Below are positions 1 to 6,823 of a stretch of 40,886 nt of DNA, piece after piece. Position 1 is the first letter of the stretch; the number at the start of each line of letters is the position of its first letter. Source of the stretch: a virus. Location: positions 1-40,886 of the IMG/VR virus record IMGVR_UViG_3300033153_007483; one strand, given 5' to 3'. The position numbers and the translations under genes were made by a program. Under the pieces are notes generated by a model. That model saw only the letters and a list, made by a program, of their open reading frames with translations, ran no database searches and was not told the DNA's origin.

Positions 1-114
1 CTTGCAATTTTTCTTAATTTTTTCGGCGATAAGAGAAGCATCAGGGAAAAAACGACAATCATAAAATAAGTCTTCAATCGCTTTAAGTATTGCATCTATC
101 GAGAACTTTCTTAC
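1..114. repeat. Left copy of the 114-bp terminal direct repeat
   Basis: Bases 1-114 are identical to 40773-40886. A minus-strand reading frame passes through the repeat without a break, so the repeat most likely marks closure of a circular assembly rather than a physical terminal repeat. If so, the unit genome is about 40,772 bp and this copy should be counted once. Confidence 0.95.
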
Positions 115-225
115 AAGCATCTTTGTCTGAAACTTAACAGCTTCAGGAGTAAATTTAATCATTTTCGCACTACAGAACTCAGAGAGTGCAATTTCTACTT
201 TTAAAATTTCTTTATTTTCATTCAT
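1..225 (-). CDS. Replication-type protein, N-terminal part (gene split by contig ends)
   Basis: The ATG at 225-223 follows the stop of the replication initiator directly, and a GGAGG (plus strand 234-238) lies 8 bases upstream of it. The frame runs off base 1 and continues at 40772, giving a 172-residue protein once the circle is closed. The segment around residues 38-65 (KFSIDAILKAIEDLFYD, then RFFP) resembles the helical region in phage replication or helicase-loader-type proteins, which often follow a DnaD/O-like initiator. No Walker A motif is visible, so it is not an AAA+ DnaC-type loader. The assignment rests mainly on position and a short pattern; the function is tentative. Confidence 0.7.
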   Translation of the reverse strand, partial: MNENKEILKVEIALSEFCSAKMIKFTPEAVKFQTKMLVRKFSIDAILKAIEDLFYDCRFFPDASLIAEKIKKNCK

Positions 226-1053
226 TTAAGATTCCTCCATCTCATTTAATTCGTTTAACTTATCCCTTAAGCATAAAATATGCTCAACTTGAGAATTTTG
301 CCTTTCCTGTAAATCTGAGCTTTGCATACCACGTGATAGGCCATTAGATCCAATTAAAGACCCCTGAGATCTCTTCCATCCGTTTTCTGGTGTAAAGTCT
401 CGCCACGAACCGACAAACGTCCCAAAATGCTTAATATAGGCCTTTGCTGTCCCGTTATCCTGAATATCTAGTGAATAATTCTGAATAGCTTCACAAAACA
501 ATTTGAAATCGGCCTCTGTTTTGATCTGAGACTTTAATTTTCTCATACCAGCAGTTTTTCCTTTTTTCAGAGGATAGTGAGAATAAGCAAGTTCAAAATC
601 AAAATCTATATTATTCTTAACTTCTTTATTCTTCTTATAATTCTTATTCTTCTTGGTAGTTGTTGGCCGTGTGTTGGCCGTTTGTTGGCCGTTTGTTAGT
701 TCGCTTGTTAAATCGTTTGTTAAATCGTTTGTTAGTTCACTATTTCTAACTTGGTACTTACTCCAATTTATCAGAGTAATAACAGAGCCTTGCGTTGTCG
801 CCTCCTTTGTTATTTCGTTTGTTAGGACTAATTTCTCTAAACTTGTTCTAATGTTTTGAATACTTAAACCAGTTTCAAGAGAAGCTTTATTTAAACCAAA
901 AGGAAGTTGACCACATTTAAACTCTTTCCCTTTCCATTTGTAATCATTCCTCGAAGCTTTCAGTAATAAATACATAAATAAATGGACTGTTTTACTACAA
1001 GAAAACCACTCCCAATCCAACATTTTCCTATGAATTTTTATCCATCCTTCCAT
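226..1053 (-). CDS. Phage replication initiator, winged-helix O/DnaD-like
   Basis: 275 residues. The N-terminus (MEGWIKIHRKMLDWEWF, then a segment with GQLPFG and LETGLSIQNIRTSLEKL) matches the winged-helix domain of phage replisome organisers of the O/DnaD type, which bind the origin and recruit the helicase machinery. Residues about 105-145 form a low-complexity Thr/Asn/Lys linker encoded by DNA repeats that look like origin iterons. The C-terminal part (about 150-230; YPLKKGK, then WRDFTPENGWKR) resembles the region of such proteins that contacts helicase or loader. It is second in the leftward operon, 2 bases after the upstream stop, and abuts the next replication-type gene. Family match is clear by eye; the exact subfamily is uncertain. 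Confidence 0.8.
   Translation of the reverse strand: MEGWIKIHRKMLDWEWFSCSKTVHLFMYLLLKASRNDYKWKGKEFKCGQLPFGLNKASLETGLSIQNIRTSLEKLVLTNEITKEATTQGSVITLINWSKYQVRNSELTNDLTNDLTSELTNGQQTANTRPTTTKKNKNYKKNKEVKNNIDFDFELAYSHYPLKKGKTAGMRKLKSQIKTEADFKLFCEAIQNYSLDIQDNGTAKAYIKHFGTFVGSWRDFTPENGWKRSQGSLIGSNGLSRGMQSSDLQERQNSQVEHILCLRDKLNELNEMEES
595..824. other. Candidate replication origin: iterons plus AT-rich tract inside the initiator gene
   Basis: On the plus strand the 9-mer CGTTTGTTA (or a one-base variant) starts at 690, 702, 714 and 726, an exact 12-bp period. CGTTTGTTG/CGTGTGTTG copies start at 679 and 668 (11-bp period). A second pair starts at 804 (CCTTTGTTA) and 816 (CGTTTGTTA), again 12 bp apart. 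Next to the main cluster, about 595-658 is nearly all A/T with pyrimidine runs, like a DNA-unwinding element. Iterons within the initiator gene next to an AT-rich tract are the arrangement of lambdoid origins. The repeats are seen directly; the origin role is inferred. Confidence 0.65.
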
Positions 1054-1055
1054 GA

Positions 1056-1250
1056 TTATTTGCCTTTTTTATGTTTGCCATCCAAAACAGGCTTAACAAT
1101 TTCTTCCCATATTAAGCGCATCCCTAAAGATTTTGACCCATGACCTATAGATTCTATGTAATCAATCATTTCATTTGGTATTGAAACATTTACGGGAGAA
1201 TGTCTCTTTTTTGGTCTGCCTATTTTTTTCTTTTCCTTACTTTTTTTCAA
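1056..1250 (-). CDS. Small basic protein, possible DNA-binding regulator
   Basis: 64 residues, starting at TTG (1250-1248) with GGAG on the minus strand 5 bases upstream. The N-terminus is very Lys/Arg-rich with a GRPKKR stretch resembling an AT-hook. The remainder (SPVNVSIPNEMIDYIESI, then SLGMRLIWEEIVKP) looks like a short ribbon-helix-helix or helical DNA-binding unit. First gene of the leftward early operon, directly beside the divergent promoters, so a regulatory role is plausible. The SD lies in the loop of a 7-bp AT hairpin (see 1249-1272). No family is recognised with certainty. Confidence 0.65.
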   Translation of the reverse strand: MKKSKEKKKIGRPKKRHSPVNVSIPNEMIDYIESIGHGSKSLGMRLIWEEIVKPVLDGKHKKGK

Positions 1251-1272
1251 AATAACTCCTTTTTTTTATTTT
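1249..1272 (-). promoter_or_regulatory. Hairpin holding the SD of the first leftward gene in its loop
   Basis: On the minus strand AAAATAA and TTATTTT can pair (7 A-T pairs; plus-strand 1266-1272 with 1249-1255), leaving a 10-nt loop ending in GGAG. The TTG start overlaps the 3' arm. All pairs are A-T in an AT-rich genome, so it is weak evidence alone; it belongs to a set of similar hairpins at other starts. Confidence 0.35.
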
Positions 1273-1293
1273 AAAATAATTTTTAAAAAACAC

Positions 1294-1322
1294 TTGACGC
1301 AAGAATCCTAATTTACTATCGT
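1294..1322 (+). promoter_or_regulatory. Rightward early promoter
   Basis: TTGACG (1294-1299), 17-bp spacer, TATCGT (1317-1322), about 30 bp ahead of the hairpin/SD of the first rightward gene. The -35 box overlaps a TGACGCAAG element whose reverse complement CTTGCGTCA recurs at the promoter near 4263, suggesting a shared operator. Confidence 0.5.
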
Positions 1323-1334
1323 TCGTCCTGTCAA
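1305..1334 (-). promoter_or_regulatory. Leftward early promoter, overlapping the rightward one
   Basis: On the minus strand TTGACA (1334-1329) is followed after 18 bases by TAGGAT (1310-1305), then directly by TTCTTGCGTCA. It overlaps the rightward promoter, so the two operons probably compete or are co-regulated by a protein bound to the CTTGCGTCA element. Confidence 0.5.
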
Positions 1335-1345
1335 CAATAATATTT

Positions 1346-1366
1346 TCAAAACAAAGGAGTTTTTGA
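1346..1366 (+). promoter_or_regulatory. Hairpin holding the SD of the first rightward gene in its loop
   Basis: TCAAAA (1346-1351) can pair with TTTTGA (1361-1366), with loop CAAAGGAGT carrying the SD and a GGA. The A of the ATG (1366) closes the stem. This is a possible CsrA-type translational control site. Confidence 0.4.
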
Positions 1367-1902
1367 TGGAACAAAACAAGAATTTGAAAAAGATTAATCT
1401 ATGGGAAATCGGGGAAGAGTTCGAGACTTTAGAAGAGTTATTAATTGAGTCAGGTGGAGAGATAACAGAAACGCACGAAGAGCTAATTCTTCATGTAGAA
1501 AATCTACTTAAGACAAAAACCGATGGCGTAGTAGCTTACATTGAGAAGCAAAAAGATCTAATATCTTTAGCTGATGAAAAGATCAAAGCTTTACAGGATT
1601 TCAAGAAGGCAAGAAAGAAAGCTACTGAAAGCCTTTCTGGTTACGTTATTCAATGTATGAATAAGCTAGAGAAGAAAGAAATCAAAGGTGAGTTTAATAG
1701 AATAAAGATTAGAAAACCAGTTGAGATAGTAGAAATTGAAGATTCAAGTAAAATACCTCTTCAATTTATAACTCTTGTTCCAGCAGTTGAGCAAGTGGAC
1801 AAAGCGGCAGTAAAGAAAGCTTTGAAAAATAATGAATTAGTTGAAGGTGCAAAACTTATCGAAGGTAAAAAGTCATTAACGATAACTAAGAGAGTTATCT
1901 AA
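1366..1902 (+). CDS. Siphovirus Gp157-like protein
   Basis: 178 residues from ATG 1366 (AAAGGAG six bases upstream; an upstream in-frame TTG at 1363 is less likely). The order is typical of the Gp157 family: an N-terminal ELLIESGGEITE segment, a coiled coil in the middle (about 45-100, DLISLADEKIKALQDFKKARKK), a beta-rich KGEFNRIKIRKP stretch, and a C-terminal KAAVKKALKNNE ... GAKLIEGKKSLTI. The family is common beside phage recombination genes; its molecular role is not well established. The stop overlaps the recT start (TAATG), so the two are probably translationally coupled. Confident on family. Confidence 0.85.
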   Translation: MEQNKNLKKINLWEIGEEFETLEELLIESGGEITETHEELILHVENLLKTKTDGVVAYIEKQKDLISLADEKIKALQDFKKARKKATESLSGYVIQCMNKLEKKEIKGEFNRIKIRKPVEIVEIEDSSKIPLQFITLVPAVEQVDKAAVKKALKNNELVEGAKLIEGKKSLTITKRVI

Positions 1903-2837
1903 TGAATAAGCTAGTAGTGAGAAATATAGAAGACGCAAGAGTGTTAATTTATGGTGAAGAACAAAACTTCATAGCAAGGGCAGATAAAAGTGAGGATGTT
2001 AATTTTCAAAAAGAAGCTGGTTATGCGCTACAGGCTTTAGAGAAAAATGATTATCTAGTAACTGTTGCTCAGAAAAATCCAATCTCACTTAAAAACGCTG
2101 TTTCAAACGTAGCTGCCATAGGGTTGACTCTTAACCCTGCTCAAAAGCTAGCTTACCTTACCCCTATTGATGGAAGGATTGAGCTTTTCGTAAGCTATAT
2201 GGGATATATAAACCTTGCTACGAGAAGCGGATCAATTTCACATGCAAATGTTGGTTTGGTTTATGAAAATGATGATTTTCAAATGATGGGAATAAGTGAA
2301 GAGCCTATACATAAAAGAGATCCCTTTTCAGTGGAAAGAGGTAAAATAGTTGGAGGATATTGTTGCGTCAAGTTGCCAAGTGGTGACTATATGACTACAA
2401 CTATGACCATTAAAGAATTTGATAAAATTCAAATGATCTCAAAGGCAAAGAATGGGCCTTGGAAGTCTTGGCCTGATGAAATGAGAAAGAAGACTGTTAT
2501 TAAAAGAGCTTCAAAACTTTGGCCCTCTGCTAAAGACAATAGACTTGCCGAAGCTATTAATATGTCAAATCAGTATGAGGGAATAGATTTTGAAGAAAAG
2601 GAGAAAGAAAGAGAGGCGCAACTTCTTAAGAAAAGAGAGACTTCAAGAATTGAAAACGATAGAAAAAAAGAACTTCTCACCGAAATAACTTTTAAAAGTT
2701 CTGAACTAACGAAAGGGCTTAATCTCAACGAGAAAGGTGCTTTCATGGTTGGAAGATTAAAGGTTAACAGCTTCAATGATCTTGTGAGAAAGAAAGTTCA
2801 AGAGTTGGAAGAAATATTAGCAAACTTAAATAAGTAA
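1902..2837 (+). CDS. recT: RecT-family single-strand annealing recombinase
   Basis: 311 residues. RecT features are clear: an N-terminal segment with VAQKNPISLKNAVSNVAAIGLTLNPAQKLAYLTP (shown over two blocks: AVSNVAAIGLTLNP, then AYLTP), a core ELFVSYMGYINLA, PFSVERGKIVGGYC, and the GPWKSWPDEMRKKTVIKR motif. RecT proteins anneal complementary single strands during phage recombination and replication. The C-terminal 70 residues are Lys/Glu-rich and helical. It sits between the Gp157-like gene and a long coiled-coil gene. No RecE/YqaJ/lambda-Exo-like exonuclease is recognisable nearby, which is unusual. High confidence. Confidence 0.92.
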   Translation: MNKLVVRNIEDARVLIYGEEQNFIARADKSEDVNFQKEAGYALQALEKNDYLVTVAQKNPISLKNAVSNVAAIGLTLNPAQKLAYLTPIDGRIELFVSYMGYINLATRSGSISHANVGLVYENDDFQMMGISEEPIHKRDPFSVERGKIVGGYCCVKLPSGDYMTTTMTIKEFDKIQMISKAKNGPWKSWPDEMRKKTVIKRASKLWPSAKDNRLAEAINMSNQYEGIDFEEKEKEREAQLLKKRETSRIENDRKKELLTEITFKSSELTKGLNLNEKGAFMVGRLKVNSFNDLVRKKVQELEEILANLNK

Positions 2838-2849
2838 AAGGAATTAAAA

Positions 2850-4016
2850 ATGAGCAACAGTTTAATAGAAGTAAATGAAAATAAACTAGAGACAATATTT
2901 ACAAAGGCTGGAATTGATAGCGTTATAGCTCAAGTAAAGGAGCACGTTAGGGTTTTTGTTCCTGACATTACGACAGAGGAAGGAAGAAAAGAAGTTGCTA
3001 TCATGGGTAAGAAGATAAACAGATCTAAAACATACATTGATAGCTTAGGTAAGGGCATGGTTTCAGGAATGAAAGCCGAGTGCAAAAAGATTGATAATAT
3101 TAGAAAGTATTGCAATGAAGAGCTAGACGCTCTTAAGGTTGATTTTCTTGCGCCTCTTACCGAAATAGAGGAACAGCTTAAAGAAAGAATGGAAGGGATT
3201 AAAAACAGGGCTGAGCAGCTTAGGCAGCTTGGAATAGTAGTTGGTCAGCATGGACAATATTTCTCTCTTGAAATTTTAATAGCTAATCTTGAGTCAGTCA
3301 ATGGAACGATTATTGATTCTACTTGGCACGATTGGATGGCGAAAGCTTCAGATCTTAAAGATATGGCAATTCAAAATTTAACTAATGCTATTGGAATTGT
3401 AGAAGCTCAGGAAAAAGATAAGAAAGAAAAAGATGAAAAGATGCTTATCTTTAAACGAATTTCAGAAATCAGCATGGTGGCAAATCTTAACGAATCAGCA
3501 TCGGATGAGAGGATAAAAGAAGGCTTACATAATCTTGAGCAGTTATTTGATTTTGATTTTAAAGAAGAGTCTGCAAGTGCAGAGAATAGCTATAAATATT
3601 CAAAAGGTAGGTTAAACTCTCTCATTGAAAACAGAGGCAAGAGGCAAGCAGAGAGAGAAGAAAAGATAAAAACAGATGCAGCGCAAAAGGCTAAATTTGA
3701 GGCTGAGAGGGTTGCTAATGCCGAGAAGGAAAAATCTGATAGAGCTTTGAGAGAAGAGAAAGAGAGAAACGAAAGAGAATTGAGACAAGGAAGAGAACGA
3801 GCTGAAAGAGAGTTAGCGAAAAAATTAGAAGATGAAGAAAATAAGAAGTTGCAACAGCAAAAACGAGAGCAAGATACCCAACATAGGTCAAAAATAAATA
3901 ACGAAGCTCTTCAGTCATTGATTGAATGTAACGCATTTATAACTCAAGAACAAGCAAAGGATGTTGTAAGGGCTATAGTAATGGGTAATATTAAAAACGT
4001 GGAAATTAACTACTAG
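2850..4016 (+). CDS. Coiled-coil protein of the phage recombination cluster
   Basis: 388 residues, AAGGAA SD upstream. The N-terminus (residues about 28-110: VFVPDITTEEGRKEVA, then KKINRSKTYIDSLGK) resembles phage proteins found next to recT or bet and loosely related to DUF1351-type proteins. A middle segment (about 240-340) is a long Glu/Lys/Arg-rich coiled coil (EREEKIKTDAAQKAKFEAER and similar). Its position straight after recT suggests an accessory role in recombination or single-strand handling, but no catalytic motif is visible. Confident as a gene, moderate on family, function unknown. Confidence 0.75.
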   Translation: MSNSLIEVNENKLETIFTKAGIDSVIAQVKEHVRVFVPDITTEEGRKEVAIMGKKINRSKTYIDSLGKGMVSGMKAECKKIDNIRKYCNEELDALKVDFLAPLTEIEEQLKERMEGIKNRAEQLRQLGIVVGQHGQYFSLEILIANLESVNGTIIDSTWHDWMAKASDLKDMAIQNLTNAIGIVEAQEKDKKEKDEKMLIFKRISEISMVANLNESASDERIKEGLHNLEQLFDFDFKEESASAENSYKYSKGRLNSLIENRGKRQAEREEKIKTDAAQKAKFEAERVANAEKEKSDRALREEKERNERELRQGRERAERELAKKLEDEENKKLQQQKREQDTQHRSKINNEALQSLIECNAFITQEQAKDVVRAIVMGNIKNVEINY

Positions 4017-4024
4017 GGGCAGAG

Positions 4025-4225
4025 ATGAGATTTAACGGACACGAAGGAATGACTATTGAAGCGGCCCAAAAATGGGTTATTCCTTTCGGTAAATATAAAG
4101 GCGAGTTGGTAAGTGATGTTTACTGCGAAGATGAAGAGTATATAGATTGGTTACACGAGAAACTTAACGATGACGATTATTTAAAGTTTGCTATAGACCT
4201 TGTATGCTACACGCCAGATAATTAA
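4025..4225 (+). CDS. Small DUF3820/exodeoxyribonuclease-X-C-like protein
   Basis: 66 residues. The stretch IPFGKYKGELVSDVYCEDEEYIDWL follows the pattern (FGKYKGxxxxDVxxxDxxYxxWL) of the small domain found alone or at the C-terminus of Exo X-type nucleases. Such a module is thought to help bind nucleic acid rather than cut it. It lies in the recombination cluster between the coiled-coil gene and ssb. Family is likely from the motif; biochemical role is inferred. Confidence 0.65.
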   Translation: MRFNGHEGMTIEAAQKWVIPFGKYKGELVSDVYCEDEEYIDWLHEKLNDDDYLKFAIDLVCYTPDN

Positions 4226-4247
4226 TTAACATTGGCGCAATTAAAGC

Positions 4248-4277
4248 TTTACATATGTTTTTCTTGCGTCATATAAT
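4248..4277 (+). promoter_or_regulatory. Promoter before ssb with CTTGCGTCA element
   Basis: TTTACA (4248-4253), 18-bp spacer, perfect TATAAT (4272-4277), 28 bp ahead of the ssb start. The spacer ends with CTTGCGTCA (4263-4271), the reverse complement of the TGACGCAAG element at 1295-1303 between the divergent early promoters. This is the best promoter by consensus in the window. Confidence 0.65.
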
Positions 4278-4304
4278 TTTAAAAATTAAAAAAGAGAGGA
4301 AGAA

Positions 4305-4844
4305 ATGAGTTTAAATAAAGTAATGATACTTGGAAGGCTAGGATCAGATCCAGAAATTAAGTACACACCATCGGGAGTTGCGGTTTGCAATTTTACAGTT
4401 GCAACTTCCGAGGCTTGGACAGACAAGTCTGGTCAGAAGCAAGAGAGGGTGGAATGGAATAAAATTGTCGTATGGAGCAAGCTTGCCGAGCTTTGCGTTC
4501 AATATTTATCCAAGGGAAGAGAAGCATTTATTGAAGGCTCTCTTCAGACGAGATCATGGGACGATAAGCAAGGTCAGAAAAGATATACCACAGAGATTAA
4601 AGCTTCTACTGTTCAATTTATCGGAGGTCATCAGCAAGGATCTCAACAGCAGAGCCAACAGGCTAGTAATAATCAGCAAGGCGGCTATCAAAGCCAACAG
4701 CCACAGAATACGCCAGATAACAGACAGCAAGGCGGATACCAGAGCCAAAGACCAAACGAAAACATGAACCAAGACAATGGATACAATAGTGGTTACAAAG
4801 AGCCAGAAGAGAAGCAGTACAATACCGAGGATATACCGTTTTAA
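4305..4844 (+). CDS. ssb: Single-stranded DNA-binding protein
   Basis: 179 residues. Residues 1-108 form the SSB OB-fold: [20 protein letters not shown], then [54 protein letters not shown] Gln/Asn/Ser/Gly-rich linker follows (about 112-165), and the protein ends in the acidic tip EDIPF, which in SSBs docks partner proteins. SD GAGAGGAAG upstream. Own promoter at 4248-4277. It probably works with RecT and the replication proteins on single strands. High confidence. Confidence 0.95.
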   Translation: MSLNKVMILGRLGSDPEIKYTPSGVAVCNFTVATSEAWTDKSGQKQERVEWNKIVVWSKLAELCVQYLSKGREAFIEGSLQTRSWDDKQGQKRYTTEIKASTVQFIGGHQQGSQQQSQQASNNQQGGYQSQQPQNTPDNRQQGGYQSQRPNENMNQDNGYNSGYKEPEEKQYNTEDIPF

Positions 4845-4858
4845 TTGTGGGTAAAAAG

Positions 4859-5275
4859 ATGAATAATTTAGAAACTTTGCAAAGTGAAAAGATTGAAGGA
4901 TTAATCCTTCACCGAAGCGGTGTAATTGTAGACATAAGACCTAGAAACTTTCATGGTTATACAGTTAAGTGGTCTGGTGAAGTAGTGGGGAAAAAGGGAA
5001 AAATTTTAAAGCTTGAAAAAAGGGAAAGGCGAGGAGGCGGTTTTGATTACTGTGTAAGACTTTATTACAATAAAAAGTCGCATAAGTGGACTCTTCAGAG
5101 ATTGATAGCTGACTGTTTTCTTGGAAATATTCACGGAATGGAAATAAATCACGTTATGAGAAATACTTCTTTAAATGGCGGCGATGACATAGAAATACTA
5201 ACAAGATCTAAAAATCAAAGGCATTGGAGAGATGACGAAGAGATTAAAAAGGGAACAATTTATGCCAATAAATGA
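4859..5275 (+). CDS. HNH-like endonuclease family protein
   Basis: 138 residues from ATG 4859; an in-frame GTG at 4847 is the alternative and neither has a strong SD. The C-terminal half has the pattern of free-standing phage HNH proteins: LQRLIADCFLGN, then EINHVMRNTSLNGGDDIEILTRSKNQRHW. The His of INHV, the Asn residues and the SKNQ-H tail fit the HNH beta-beta-alpha fold. It may be a homing-type nuclease or a DNA-processing enzyme. It lies 2-14 bases after ssb. Moderate confidence; the activity is not provable here. Confidence 0.6.
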   Translation: MNNLETLQSEKIEGLILHRSGVIVDIRPRNFHGYTVKWSGEVVGKKGKILKLEKRERRGGGFDYCVRLYYNKKSHKWTLQRLIADCFLGNIHGMEINHVMRNTSLNGGDDIEILTRSKNQRHWRDDEEIKKGTIYANK

Positions 5276-5492
5276 AAGAGAATTAAAAGCAGGACTAGTC
5301 ACTTCGTGCGGAGTTGAGATTTTGATAATTAAAAATAATCAAATATGCGGATATTGCGAATTAAGTGGACTAGACATTTTTCATAAAGATAATTTTTGTA
5401 AGATGTTTTCTCTTCCTAAAAAAACAGAACACTTAAAGCATGAAAAGCAAATTAACAATGAAGATGTTTATTGCAAGAGTTTGCTTTATTAA
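5262..5492 (+). CDS. Small hypothetical protein
   Basis: 76 residues from ATG 5262, chosen because AAGGGA lies 8 bases upstream; it overlaps the previous gene by 14 bases. It has Cys residues in CGYCELS and NFCKMF, which could be a small metal site. No family recognised. Early operon position suggests a host-takeover or DNA-metabolism role, but nothing in the sequence shows this. Confidence 0.5.
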   Translation: MPINERELKAGLVTSCGVEILIIKNNQICGYCELSGLDIFHKDNFCKMFSLPKKTEHLKHEKQINNEDVYCKSLLY

Positions 5493-5501
5493 GGGGTAAG
5501 A

Positions 5502-5999
5502 ATGAAAAGAATAACAGTTATATTTTCAAAAGGCAGAGGTTTTGCGCCACTATCTAAGGCTATCATAGTGGTAGAAAATTCTACCTTCTCTCATGTATGC
5601 TTTAGATATACAGACGAGCGAACAGGGCAGACAATGGTTTTTGAGTCTTCTCATGGTGAAGTTCACGAGATGTTGTACGAGGCTTGGCTAGAAAGTAATT
5701 CACCAGTAAAATTTATCGAGTTGGAGATTAGTGATCATAAATATTATTCGTTGCTATTTCTATTTAATCAGTACAAGCAAACTAATTACGGATACATGCA
5801 GATATTAGGAATAGCTCTCTTCTACATGTTCGGCACAAAGAGAAATATCTTTAGAAATGGAGACAATGGTTTTTTCTGTTCCGAGCTTGTGGCTTATTTG
5901 CTGGATCTATTGAAGATTGTAGAGATCAGGGAGCCTATGGAGCTTGTTGGTCCTAAGAGATTATATGAGATATTAACAAAACAGACTTGGTGTAATTAA
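5502..5999 (+). CDS. Permuted papain-like (YiiX/NlpC-P60-type) enzyme
   Basis: 165 residues, SD AGGGGT. An early His in STFSHVCFRY (about 27-36) and a late Cys in GFFCSELVAYLLDLL (about 124-138) reproduce the circularly permuted NlpC/P60 (YiiX/YaeF) order, with His before Cys. An aromatic FESSHGEV segment lies between. Members are cysteine peptidases, amidases or acyl-transferases. There is no signal peptide, so it should act in the cytoplasm, and it is an early gene far from the lysis cassette; a role on host lipids, proteins or wall precursors is possible. Good confidence on fold, none on substrate. Confidence 0.7.
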   Translation: MKRITVIFSKGRGFAPLSKAIIVVENSTFSHVCFRYTDERTGQTMVFESSHGEVHEMLYEAWLESNSPVKFIELEISDHKYYSLLFLFNQYKQTNYGYMQILGIALFYMFGTKRNIFRNGDNGFFCSELVAYLLDLLKIVEIREPMELVGPKRLYEILTKQTWCN

Positions 6000-6215
6000 A
6001 TGGCAACAAGATCACCTTCTCAGTACTACAAAGAAACAATATGCACTAATTGCGGCGAGAGGGTTTATTACCCTCAAGAAATAAAAGGTATTTGCTCTTT
6101 TTATTTTGGTAAGTGCTTAAACATTGAAGACGGAAAACCTCATTCATGCGAGGTAAAGGTAAAGATGCTAACAAGAGAAGAAATAGAAAAAGAATATGGA
6201 GAGCGTAATGGGTAA
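6000..6215 (+). CDS. Small Cys-rich, zinc-ribbon-like protein
   Basis: 71 residues. CTNCGERVYYP gives a CxxC knuckle, and further Cys/His (IKGICSF, GKCLNI, HSCEV) could complete a metal site. The ATG follows the previous stop directly (TAAATG) with a weak SD, so translation is probably coupled. Function unknown. Confidence 0.5.
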   Translation: MATRSPSQYYKETICTNCGERVYYPQEIKGICSFYFGKCLNIEDGKPHSCEVKVKMLTREEIEKEYGERNG

Positions 6216-6651
6216 TAAAATTTCAAACGATTCAAGCATGATGGTTCTTTTTGTAGATGGGCCATATAACGGGAAGGCGGAAAAAGTAGGTATTTCATTA
6301 GAGGGAGATCTTCCAGAAACAATTAACGCCATAGAATACTCAAAAGATAATACTGGAAGGATTGAAATAACCTATAATCTTAAGGAGGTTGCTAATTCAA
6401 AACAATCTCACTATTTTTATTTATGCGAAAAGAAAAGTGAAGATAAAAATTCACTAGTATTAATGCGAATGGTAGAAGAAAAAAAATCAGATATTCAAAG
6501 GCTAGAGTCAAAACTTTTCAATTGCGAGCAACACTATGAAATTTTAAAAGAAAGATATAACGATGCGTTTACTTTCTTTGCAGAAAAGCAAGATTCTTGC
6601 ATTGAAAGAGTTTTTGACGATTTTACGAAATGGTTAACTAGTGAAGTATAG
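6208..6651 (+). CDS. Hypothetical protein with C-terminal coiled coil
   Basis: 147 residues from ATG 6208, which has GGAG six bases upstream (an ATG at 6196 lacks an SD). It overlaps the previous gene by 8 bases. Residues 1-65 look beta-rich (MMVLFVDGPYNGKAEKVGIS). Residues about 90-140 look helical or coiled (EEKKSDIQRLESKLFNCEQH). No family recognised. Confidence 0.5.
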   Translation: MGNKISNDSSMMVLFVDGPYNGKAEKVGISLEGDLPETINAIEYSKDNTGRIEITYNLKEVANSKQSHYFYLCEKKSEDKNSLVLMRMVEEKKSDIQRLESKLFNCEQHYEILKERYNDAFTFFAEKQDSCIERVFDDFTKWLTSEV

Positions 6652-6823
6652 AGGCTACAATACAACATTATATCGAACCACGTTACCAGATAATTTTTGT
6701 GAAAAGATAATTAAATTAATGGAGTCTTATTGTTTAGAAAATCAAAGGACTCCATGTCAGACGCTTTTTAACTCCATAGCAAAGAAAGAAGTTTTGAGGT
6801 TAATCGAGGAGAGTGAAGAATGA
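6641..6823 (+). CDS. Small hypothetical protein
   Basis: 60 residues from GTG 6641, overlapping the previous gene by 11 bases and the next by 4 (ATGA). Helical and mixed-charge, with Cys at about 19, 31 and 39. The tight overlaps on both sides support it as a real gene; no family recognised. Confidence 0.45.
   Translation: MKYRGYNTTLYRTTLPDNFCEKIIKLMESYCLENQRTPCQTLFNSIAKKEVLRLIEESEE

Noticed and set aside
1-114. Physical direct terminal repeats like those of T7-type phages
   Set aside because: The repeat is inside a continuous gene and short; circular assembly or permutation explains it better without read-depth data.
660-745. Short regularly spaced repeats as a CRISPR array
   Set aside because: The 9-mers recur every 11-12 bp with no unique spacers and lie inside a coding gene; this is iteron, not CRISPR, structure.
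653-859. Plus-strand 68-codon frame over the initiator gene
   Set aside because: It is produced by the iteron repeats read from the other strand and has no SD or family.
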